64,000 nucleotides of DNA from Diplosphaera chodatii. Taxonomy: Eukaryota; Chlorophyta; Trebouxiophyceae; Prasiolales; Stichococcaceae. A program made the position numbers and the translations under genes. Below the pieces are notes generated by a model. It ran no database searches. It was not told the origin of the DNA and saw only the letters and a list, made by a program, of their open reading frames with translations. Position 1 is the stretch's first letter. Each line of letters begins with the position of its first letter. Below, piece after piece: positions 43,601 to 55,600 of this stretch. The stretch covers positions 645,001 through 709,000 of the forward strand of contig JAALGY010000037.1 in the NCBI GenBank assembly GCA_032358165.1, given 5' to 3'.

Positions 43601-46600
43601 TGAACCCATCTCAGCACCCATCTCAGCATCAGGCTACTAATCATGTTGTGGCTTTTGACCCGCAGGGCGGGTGTCAGCTCTTTTGCGTACCAGGGCACCA
43701 ACTCGCATGTGGTTGCCGGCATACCCGAGGCCCCCGCTGTCCCGCAGCAGAAGGCCTTGGCATGGCAGCGCGCCCGCTTCTGGTACCAGGTATGCCCTCA
43801 CCAAATCCTACATCCTCGTGCTGCATTTCAGCCAGGTCAGACGAGTGCACCCCAACTGTATCTTGCGAATGCTAGCGATCAAGATGCACGTGGCCTGCGC
43901 TCATCAGTTGGCATGCAAGCTACCTAATTTGGTGTATCATGAACGACATGTCGCTGTCGTTGCTCAGGTGACCTGCCACCCGCTGCTCGGCAGCTGCCGG
44001 CTCAGCGGCAACGGCGCGGTCGAGGTGCAGGTCCTGTTGCCACGCCCAGCAATGGCGTACCTGCGCGACCATCGCATTCAGGTAACTTTGAAATTCACTG
44101 TTGGACCTGCACATATGACTGAAGTGATGGAGACATGTGCATTGCGATTGTGCACCCTGATCCAAGTCACCTTGACGCTCCCGGTCTTTGGGCTGAAATG
44201 AGTTTATGAAACCATGCCGCAGGGCCGACCAATTGCACCGGCCACCTGCATGCTCGAGATGGCCAGCGCAGCCGGCAAGCTGCTTGGCTCTGTGGAAGGC
44301 ACAGCCGGCGCATCAGCAGCCGTCACAAACGCGGCGCTGTCCTCACCGCTGCTGCTGCGCCAGGCAGCAGGCAGCGGTGCACCCGTCACCTGCAGCCTGG
44401 ACCTCCGCAGCGGCGGCGCGCAGCTGCACTCGTCAGCGGCGACTGCAGTGCGAACAACCGTGCACCTGACGGCACAGGTGGCCCGCACTGTCACCACAGC
44501 AGTGGCTGCTCAGACGTATCCCAACTCTGGCCAGCACCCTGACGCCAACGCAGCCGCCAGCAGCCCGGCACGCACCCTGGCAGTGCTGCTGGTCGCTCTG
44601 CGCATTGCTGCCGGGACAGCGTCCGGCCCCCTGGCAGTGGCAGCTGGCATTGACACCAGGTGCCACACAGACAGCAGCTACGACACCCACCCTGCAGTGG
44701 GTGACGCGGCCATACATGCTGGGGCCGCAGCCCGCGCCGCTGGCGACACAACCTTCCTGGTGTCGGCGGCGGTCGGCGCGTACTGCACCCCGCAGGCGCT
44801 GCCGGCAGGCGGCGCCTACACAGCAGTGCACCTGTCGCTGCCGGCTGCAGACGGCTCGGTGATCAGCAGCCACAGGCTGCACAGCAGCGGCAGCGCAGGC
44901 AGCATGCCGAGCATCGGTGCAGTGCATGCGCAGCCAATCGCACGCAGTGCAGCGCCAGCACCAGCTGCAGAGGCAGCACAGCCGTCGCAGGCAGCTGCAG
45001 CATCCTCATCAGCCTCCTCAGCAGCAGCTATTCATGTTCCAGAGTTTGATGACACTTATGTGGACGCGCCACCACAGCCACGGGTGCTGCCAGACACAAT
45101 GCCACCGTTGCAGGACGACTTCCTAGCTCAGGTATGGAAATCAGTGGTTAACATCACTTGGCATCTGGTATTTTGATTTGGATTGTCGCAGACGCTTCCC
45201 CTTGAGCGCCTCCATGGCCACCTATTCACCCTGCCCTCCTTGCTGCTGCAGGTAGCGTCCGCACCGCTGCGGAACGACTTACCCGCCAATTTTGACGCAG
45301 CAGTGGACGAGTTCGAGGGTTGGTGCCGACACCTACTGCTTGCAGCCTTTCAGAAACTGGGGTTCTTTACAGCAGCAGGCGCTTCGGAAACCAAGGCCAG
45401 CATCATGCAGAAGGTCGTGCTTCTGTTGCATGTCCTGCCCCAGTCGACCCTGATCATTTCCAGATGCAGATGTCGGCCAGTACAACCAGTCTCACAGCAC
45501 ATGTTTTGTACCCTGCAGGTGGCAGAGACGCATGACCGCCTGGCATCCGAACTGCTGGCAGTGCTTGCAGCTGCGGGGTATACAACCGTGCACCCCAGCG
45601 GCAGGCACATCGCCACTCATGCCGTGGACAGCCCTGCAACAGCGGCAGCGGTCCGGCAGCTGGATCAGAAAGCAGAGCGGCTGGCTTCAGTTGTGGTGCC
45701 CCAGCTGAAGTCAAACATTCTTTTGATTCACGAATGCATGAAGGCGCTGCCACAGATATTGACAGGTCTGTTGTTCATGCCATCCAGTTCGTGAGCTGCA
45801 AGTGCAGATGACAAGCTGCAAGTCATATGACAGCGCTCTGCAAGATTGACTGTCTTGATGACCCTGCAAACTGACACCCCGAGATCCGCCCAACCGCAGG
45901 GGAGGTGAAGGTGCCCGATGTCATGTTTCAATGGCTCGCCGCATCTTGTGGAGCCCATCTACAAGGATCCCAACTTGTCGGCGCCGTTCAACGAGCAGCT
46001 CGCAGGTTTGCATGTGTATGCCGCCATACGAACTGTTTGGTGCTGAAAGCTGCTGACATCCAGCTCCACCATCCGCATGGTAGGCGTGCGGCATAGCAGC
46101 ACACATAACTGCTGCGTCATTTCCACAGGTGTTGTGCTGGAGTACTGCCGCCGGCGGCTACCTAGTCTGGCACCCAATGACAGCATCCGCATCCTGGAGA
46201 TCGGCTCCGGCTCTGGCGGCACCTCTGCTGTGGTTATGGATGCTCTGACAGCAGCGGCGGCTTCAGCAGCTGCATCTGAGGACAGCGCTGCTGGCAGCAG
46301 CACAGCTGGCGGCAATGGTGGCGGCAATGGGACAGCAGCAGGCGGCAACAGGGACGGCAGCAGTGCCTCAGGCTTGCAGGGTCTCCTGCAGCGCCTGGAG
46401 TTTGTGTACACCGACATCTCGCCGCAGCTCGTGGCCTATGGCCGGAAGACATATGGACCGCACCACCCATACGCCAAGTTCCGGGTGCTGGATGTAGAGC
46501 GGGACGTCGAAGCGCAGGTACAGCACATATTACAATGCTGTCAGGTCGGCATGGTGCATGTCTACATGTTGTGTTCGATCGTGTGCACAAGGGCCTTGCA

Positions 46601-49600
46601 TAGCAGAGGTCCCTCACGCCGGACTGTCTCTGCAGGGCTGCCAGGCAGGCACAACTGACATTGTGTTTGCAACCAATGTGCTGCACGCAACCCGCAACAT
46701 GGGCAACACACTGACGCACAGCAAGGTGCGCTGAGTAGCAGCATTGTCAACGACTAGATGTTCGCACTATTCAGTGCTCACGTGGCCATTGTGATGCATT
46801 GACCCCTACAGCAACACCTCGTGAATTCAGGTGCTGCTGCGGAAGGGCGGCCTGCTGATCGCCAACGAGCTGACCGCCAAGACGAACTTCCTGACGCTCA
46901 CCTTTGGCCTGACGGACGGCTGGTGGCTGTTCGAGGATGCAAAGTGGCGCATACCTGGCGCGCCGCTGCTCAGCAGGTCTGCCTGATTGACGGGGTTGAC
47001 TGTGTATGGTCACGTATGGCCAGACCTGGCCAGATGGCCTGCAATGGTGCAGCATGAGGAACTTGCGATTGCCCAGTCATCTAGATCGTGAGCATGTCCA
47101 GCTGCATGCACATGTGTTGGATCTGTATCACCAGTATGCGCGAGTGGATTCGCATGACAGCTCCAGGCACCATCACCTCGCTAAGCAGGTGGTGCCTGCG
47201 TCTGCGTCAGATCACCAGCGCAGTCTTTGAATTACCCATACTACATAGGTTGGCAACACTCTCAGCATCCCGACTTGCAAGGGCGTGTGCAGTCTCTGTC
47301 AGTTACTCAGTTTCAGCTCATCCAGTGCTCTGCCTGCGGCGCAGGGATGGCTGGGTGGAACTCATGACAGCGCAGGGTTTCGACAGGGCACAACCCGCCG
47401 GCGACATCAGAGCCCGGCCCCGGCTGCTGTCACGGCAGACCGTGGTGGTGGGCATCAGCGACGGCGTCATCCTGCCGCCAGCGGCGGAGCGGGTGCCACG
47501 AGTGCAGCTGCAGGCGTCGCTGCCCCCTCCCACCGATGAGCTGCTCACCAGCGTCAGGTGGATCTTCCATGTTACGCAACCGTGCTACCTAGACGTTATC
47601 CTTACCCTGACCTGAGCATGGCAGCGGAAGTGGCTGCTAGCAAAGCTGTAGAAGTGCAGTACACATAGTATATGGTCTTCTGTATCCGACTCTGAAATGT
47701 CCACCCACCTCACAGGTCCCTGGCGCTGCGCAACGACCTGCTGCCAGGCTTTGATGCGGCAGTGGCTGTGTTCGAGGCCTGGATGCCACTGCTGCTGCTG
47801 CGGGCTGCCCAGACGCTGGGCTTCTTCACGTCGCACGGCGCCACCGCCACATCAGCACAGCTGGGAGCCAAGATTGTACCGGCGTATCGCCGCTTCACTG
47901 CGGAGATGCTGGCGATGCTGCAGCGCGCAGGTGTGTACCTGATCAAATACTTCGAACAACAGGTGTTGTGATTTGGCAACTTCGATGTGGAGGCGTTGCC
48001 TCGTTACCTCGGCGGTGTTCAGTGTCATGGGAACCATGCACGATGCAGGGTTTGTGGAGGCCGACGGGGCAGGCAGCGTAACTGCAACCGCCGCCGTGGC
48101 GTCCGATGACACGAAGCAGCGGCTGGCAGCGCTGCAGCAGACCAAGGAGGAGCTGGAGGCCGGCCCCGCAGCGGACATCGGCTCCAGCATCACGCTGGTG
48201 TGGGCGTGCATGGAGGCCCTCCCCCACATCCTGACAGGTGCCGCCAGCCAGCATTCCCTGCAGTCCATGAAGCCCTGGATATGTTCAGAACTGCATGTCG
48301 GGCGGGCTGTTCGCAGCTCATGTAATGTTGTTTTTGACATCATGCAAGCCCGTTCACCGCCTGTCAAGCCAGTGCATTGGCAGCTTCACGCTATGTGCGC
48401 GTGCGCAGGTGCGGTGGACATTGCGGAGGTGATGCTCCCGGGCGGCTCGCCGCACCTGGTGGAGCCCGTCTACAAGAACCCCAAGCTGTCGGCGCCTTTC
48501 AACGAGCAGCTGGCGGCGGCGGTGGTCGCCCGCGTCCGCCACCTGCTGCCCAGCCTGGGCGCCGACCAACAGGTCAGAGTTAGCACGGACTTGGCAGATA
48601 GCGGTAGATAGCGCCCATCTACAACACTGAGGCACAGGGCATACCTGTGTCTTTTAACATCATACGCTCACGGAATTCGATCCATGTTATATGCTCTGAT
48701 ATGTGACAGGTTCGTATTGTCGAGATCGGCTCTGGGTCTGGCGGCACATCAGCGCCAGTGATGGCGGCGCTGAAGGCAGCCGACGGCGGCGCTCTCCAGC
48801 AGCACGTGGACTTCCTGTACACCGATATCAGCGCACAGCTTGTGGGCTATGGCCGGCGGACCTATGGCGCAACGTACCCATTCGCCCGCTTTAAGGTACG
48901 ACAGCCACTCACACACACAACCTTACTGGTTGCTATGTAAGATGGAGCACGGAGCAATGATGTGTAGTTTCGTCGGGCTGAGGTTGCGACCGATGACGCC
49001 GATGTATATTTCGCTGAGCTCCCCCAAGTGATTCTGATGTGCCAGACCGCTTGATGCACAGTCTCGCACTCTCCCGGAACTGGGCATGTCTTGTAGTCCT
49101 AGGCTGTGGTCGATCACCTTGGTGTCGTGGAAGCAGTTGCTGGACGTGGAGAAGGAGGCAGCGGTGGTGGCGGAGGGCGTCGGCACCTTCGACATCATAT
49201 TCGCCACCAACGTGCTGCACGCCACCCGCAACATGTCCAACACGCTGCTCAACTGCAAGGTAGGCAGCTCAGGCTTCTGCAATCTGGTGCTTCAATAGTT
49301 CGCATGACTGTTTGAGTGCAAGGTCACATCATTTGACTTCCCAAGACTTCATGCACAGGCTGTACTCTGATGTGCGCCTGGCACATTGCAACCTACTCCC
49401 AGTGCCAATATGCAGTCACGAGTCGCTTTGGCAACTTGAAGTTGATGTGCTTGTAGTTGGCTGATTTGCGCAGGCGCTACTGCGGCGGGGCGGCATCCTC
49501 ATCGCCAACGAGCTCACCACGAAGACCGACTTCCTGACACTCACCTTCGGCCTGACGGACGGCTGGTGGCTGTACAATGACCCCCAGTGGCGCATGCCAG

Positions 49601-52600
49601 GTACCTGGCCTGCGTTGACATTCACTTTGCAGAAGTAAAGCAACTCGAACCATGGGCGATGATGTCGATACATGTTTGTCGGTCAGATGAACTCGTGTTG
49701 AATGACTATGATTCCTGAGCCCTCCAGTACGGCCAACGCAAGTAGGGCACTATTGTATGGCCTGCACCTGCTGAGCGGATGAATGTATGCACTGGCTACA
49801 AAAGAGCAGAGCCCCTGCATGTCCTGTCCCGCAGGCTCGCCGCTCATCAGCCGCACCAGCTGGCAGGCGCTGCTGGCAGCGCAGGGCTTCCGGCAGGTCC
49901 TGGTGGCCGGCTGTGACGCCCCCGCGCCGCCGCTGCTGGCGCGCCAGTCGGTTGTGCTCGGCGTCAGCGACGGCGTCATCCGCAAGCCCGACTTTGCGGC
50001 CGTTGCAGCGGCCAAGGCCCGCAGGCCTCTGGCAGCAGCTGTGCCAGCCGCAGACACGGCGCCTATGGCTGCTGGCGGCCCCGATACTGCAGTCATCCTG
50101 CAGGTGAGCAGTGCTCTGTGGATGTCGATTTAGTTAGAGATACGTTCACCTTTCGAGCTGTCACAATGCACCGAATGCAGCATTCAAGAGCAGTATTGTA
50201 CCTGCATGCAGGAGCTGCAGCGGGTGGTCGACGAGCTGCTGGGCCACGAGGTGCCCTCCGACCAGCCGCTGATGGAGGCCGGCCTCGACTCCATTGGTGA
50301 TCGAGCGTCACGCTAATCCTAGAGACACTGGATATAGGGTGGCATCACACTGTTGCAAGGGCTTCAACCCCCAGCATGACCGTTGCAATGATTGACCGAG
50401 CGCTCACATACGATCATAGCAAGCAAGAACCTGCCCAATGGTGTTGCAGATGAGGTTCCAAGCTGAACATTGGTGTTGTGCAGGTGCAGTGGAGCTGCGC
50501 AACGCTGTATCCGCCAAGTTTGGCACAGAGCTGCCAGCGACCGCCACCTTCGACCACCCCACCGTCGCAGCCCTGGCCACATTTGTGGCAGCTCGCCTGG
50601 CGCCGGGGCATGTGACAGGAAGTGGGACTGCTGCTGCTCCTGCGCTGGTACAACAGCAGACTGATGTTGCAGCGGTGCAGCGTAAGCTGCAGGCGGCGGT
50701 GGACGAGCTGCTGGGCTTCGAGGTGCCGCCGGACCAGCCGCTGATGGAGGCGGGCCTCGACTCGATTGGTAAGGCTGCTGCAATTCATGAGCTGATCATG
50801 ACATTGCGCATCGAAAGAAGCAAGCAGTAAGGGCCCGAGTGCATTCTACAGAGGATCGATGATGTCTTGGTGCACAGTCTCAGCTATGCACCTGACAGCA
50901 TCGAAGCATCGGGTACATGGCGCACATCCTCTCATCGAGCCTGACCTGGCAAAAAGAGCGAGTTCAGTCACGAGCATCGATATGCTTACTTACCTCGGGC
51001 TACAGGCATGCCCAACTATATTCACCTTGAATTGCAGGTGCTGTTGAGCTGCGCAACAGCGTGTCAGCGGCCTTCCAGCTGGAGCTGCCGGCAACTGCCG
51101 CATTCGACCATCCCACCATCGCCGCCCTGGCTGCCTTCATTGCTGCCAAAACAGCGCCGCCGGCGGTTGACATCATGACTACTGGGCATGTGGTGGAGGT
51201 GCACAGCGCTGCGCCGTCGGCGTCTGCCATCCTGGCCCGGCTGCAGGTGAATCAAAGGATGACAGAAGTCTCGCGGATTGCTCATTGCAGCAGGCATGCA
51301 GTTTTGACATATGGCAAGTGCTTGTGGTGTGGTGGTCAGGCAGCTGCCAACTGTTGGTTGGGGATGTGCACTACTGGCAGGTGGCTTTCCGAGTACAGAA
51401 CTTGACCACTCTCTCCTTGCATATGCAGGACATCGTCAACGAGCTGGTTGGCTTCGAGATTCTCTCAGATCAGCCGCTGATGGAGGCTGGCCTCGACTCC
51501 ATTGGTGAACGTGCTGAGGCTGATCATATCATGTAATATGTAACACACTGAAGCAGACTTCCTGTATTCATAGTGTTACATGGCATCTCACGTTGTAGCA
51601 TCGCCTGGCATGCTGCCGACAGGTGCGGTGGAGCTGCGCAACAGCGTCAACGCAGCCTTTGGTGTGGAGCTGCCGGCCACTGCCACCTTCGACCACCCCA
51701 CCACAGCCGCGCTGGCTGCCTTTATTGCCAGCAAAATGGTTCCCGCAGTTCAGGTAGCCTGCACAGCCACAGAACTCGGCTAGTGACGTACTGGTCTCAA
51801 ATTGCATAGATGTGGCATGCTGCTTGTGCAATGCAGCGCCTGCCGCTGGCCAGCGCGGCGGCTGTGGCAGCTGGGCTTAGCTCACAGACTGATGGGCGGC
51901 CGACCACAGATGTCGTCAGCACATCCAGCACGCTGGCAACAGCGGTCGACCAGAGCGCAGGCAAGCCTCTCTTTTCATGCTTCCTGCGGCTCTTGAGTCC
52001 AGCGGGCCGGCGCAAGTGGTAGTTGCCAGGTCATCCTGCAAAAGTTTTTGTCGTTCGTGACTTTGCAGGGTTTGCAGAGTGCATGTATGGCGAGCTGGAC
52101 CTCATCACCAATGCCCCCCTGCAGCGCTGGGACCCTGAGCTGCCCCAGGCGCCTGCAGAAGCAGGTGCTCAGGCAGCATTGAGCCAGCCATCTCTCGACT
52201 CATGAGGACACTGCTGCTCAACTGCCACTGTCAATACCAGTGCAAATTGCGGGCAGTTGGGATGCAAGTAGCCAGAAAGAAATTGTGAGATATGACTCTG
52301 GTGCAGCGGCAACCAACATGCTACGCCTGGCGGCGTTTGCCGACGATGTGGCGGGCTTCGACGCCGCCACCTTCCGGCTGGCACGCGCCGAGGCGGTGGC
52401 GTTGGACCCGCAGTCGCGCTGCCTGCTGCAGCAGGTCGCTGATGCCCGCCAGGTGCGCCTCAATGTCTGGGTTGGCATTTTCGTCTTGCCTGATGCAGGT
52501 GCTGACAAACTCGAGTATGCTGTCACGAGAATGCTGCCAATTACATCCCAAGTGACACATCCACATTGGTATGTCAGCCACATAACCCTGCTGATGTAGG

Positions 52601-55600
52601 ATGCCCTGGCGGCGGGCGTGGAGGTGCCGGCGGCGGCGACGGGCGTGTACGTGGGCTGCGTGTGGCAGGAGTACCAGCTGCTGCTGGAGCAGCTGGCGGT
52701 GCCGCCCAGCGTCAGCGTCCTCACCGGCAGCGGCATGAACTTCCTGATCGGCCGCGTCTCCTACACCTTCGGCTTCCAGGGTGTGCAGCTGCACCTGCTC
52801 ATTCAGTACAAGCTGAGCTTGCGTAAACACAATCGAAGCGGAGCCTACATGTTGTCAGCAGCATCCTGCACACCTTTGAGTATCACTGCACTAAAGCAAA
52901 AAGAACTCAATCAGAGATCATCGTCACGTCTGCAGGGCCCTGCATCGGCATGGACACAGCCTGCTCCAGCTCCCTGGTGGCGACGCACCTGGCAGCTGCA
53001 GGGCTGGCCAATGGCGAGGCCAAGACATCGGTCGCCGCCGGCGTCAACCTGATGCTGGTGCCCGACACATCCATCCACATGGCGGCGCTGGGCGCTCTAT
53101 CGCCGACTGGCAGGTGGTGGCTGCCTCGAAGCTACTGCACAACCACACGGATGTGCACAGCAATGATGTGTGTGATCCTGACAAGACGGCAGCCGTTACA
53201 ACCTTGTGGCAGCAGCGCCCGCCATGTTCGTATACGTACTCTAGCAATACATGCATGCCACATAGTGGAATGATGCTTGCATGCATACATCAGGTCCAAG
53301 ACATTCGATGCTGAAGCGGATGGGTACGGCCGTGGCGACGGCTGCGTGGTCTTCGTGCTGCGGCCCTCCGGCTCCTCGGCGTCTGCAGCGCCACCGCTTG
53401 CTGTGCTGCAAGGTGGGTGGGCGCCATGGTGCTCAGCACTGATCAGTGCCCACATCATGCCAGTGTGCCTGCATGATGTCTTTGGACAGGCAGCACCATG
53501 TGGCGCGATGCACTGGTGCAGGGTCGGCATACAACCAGGCGGGGCGTTCCAGCGGCCTCACCGCGCCCAACGGCCCTGCACAGACTACGCTCGTCAAGAC
53601 GGCCTTGCAGGTAGCGCTTGCACGACTTCTGTGCACGACACCCGAATGCTGCTGATGCGTCTAGGTAGTTGCAGCACATCGAGGCCCTCCTTTGCTGTGG
53701 CACACCCTGCAGAGCGCTCATGGTCCGATTGCAGGTGGCGCAGCTGGCGCCACAGGACGTGGGCTTTGTCAGCGTGCACGGCACGGGCACGCCGCTGGGG
53801 GACCCCATCGAGGTGGGCGCCCTGGGGCAGGGCCTGGCGGTGCCACGGGGCGAGGCCACGCGCGTCACCCTAGGTGCGTTCCTCAGGGACTGCCAGCCGC
53901 TAAGGGCCCCAGACAGCATGGGCAATGATGCCTGTAAAGGTCGATCCACGTCTGACAATACGCTATCGACTGACGACAATCGACTTCTGAGCCCTTCATC
54001 AAGGGGAGCACGATGCGTTGGCTGTTAAAGTACCAAATTCCACGAGCATCTCTGGTGCTGGGTGCAGGCTCAGTCAAGGCATGCTATGGACATACAGAGG
54101 GTGCTGCTGGTATTCACGGCACGCTGCTGGCTCTGGCTGTCGTGCAGACGCAGGTGGGGTGCTTTGCGGCCTGCTGCAAGGCGGCATGATCCCAGACTCT
54201 GCTCTGATGCACAATCTTTGTCAGTGCTTAGTGCTGTGTTGCAAGTTCACGCCCCGTCATTGCCACATGTTTGCCATGTAGGCAGCGCCTGCCATCATGC
54301 ATGCCCGGTCGCTGAACCCTTATGTCTCAGCAGCGGTGGCAGACTGGGTTACATCATGCAACCTGACACCCATGATCCCCCGGGTAAGCCAACCTGCTTG
54401 CCTGTCTATGCCATAGCAAATAGTACCCTGATCACATCATCTATACGTAGGTCAACCTTGGTTGGGTGAACATCAGCTTCCTGCTGTCAGCCAACTGACG
54501 GGTGATGCAGTTGCAGAAGACTATATTGACATATATAATAGCCTGTCAATGCAGAGCAGGACCTCAGCTGCACGTCCTCCTGATGCAGGAGCAGAGCGTC
54601 GTGGCTCACGGTGCCACAGGCCGAGCCGCCGGCGCCTCCTCCTTCGGCATGAGCGGCGTCAATGCGCACGGCATCTTCACAGGCACCTTCCGATGCCTCC
54701 TTATCATCTTATGCCGAACACTGTGATGGATGCCATATAAGTGCCTGTCAAGCTCAAACAACAGAACAGCATTCGGCAGAGCCTCAGTGCGCATCGTCCT
54801 CGCATCGCAGCTCCGCCGACGGTGCGGGATGCCCCACCTACACCAGGGAGGCCGCCGCTGCTGTGGCACCAGGCGCGGCAGTGGCCGCTGCCGCTGCGCA
54901 GCTTCCTGCTGGGTTCGTGTCTGCCACGCAAGCGTGGCGATACGCTGCACAGGTGTGCAGGCTTGCCTGCGCAAGGCCTTGCACAAGCCATGCACCATGG
55001 CAATGTAGTGACTCTTATGTTTGCAAGGTGCCATATTGCTTACGTGGCACACTCCGACTGCAGAGCAAGCATATGTAACGTTGTCCATAGGTTCGAGACA
55101 CCGCTGCGCATCCCGGCGCTGGGCTACCTCAAGGACCACATCGTTGCCGGGCGCGCCATCCTCCCTGGGGCGGCAATGTTCGAGACGGCGCTCGCGGCGG
55201 CCAGGAGCCTGCAGCCGGACGAGTTGCTGGAAGCAGGGAGCGGCGGCGGCGGCTCCGATGCTGGCTTTGCACTGATGGGCATTGCCATCGTGGCGCCGGT
55301 GCTGCTCTCCGCTGGCGGCGCCGGCGGCGCCCCAACACTGCAGTGCACAGTCGACAGCACAGCTGGCAGCGTCCAGCTTGTGCAGCATCCGGGTGAGCTG
55401 CAGTCATGACAGCGGCTTTGCAGCTTTTCCGGTATGGTGTTGGGTCGGTACCTGTGAGATCTCCAATGCCCACTGTCTATAGATGGAACCTGGGATGCTG
55501 CTTGCACGGGCCCGTCATGACTGCAGAGTATTAGTACTAGGCTCCCGTGCATGCCCTCGCAGGGTCCTCCATACGCAGTGAAACGTGGGTTCACTTGTCA

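Noticed and set aside
43720..43968. Acyltransferase hidden after KS1
   Set aside because: Only about 250 bases, mostly intron, separate KS1 from the DH1 opening HPLLGS; no GHSxGE.
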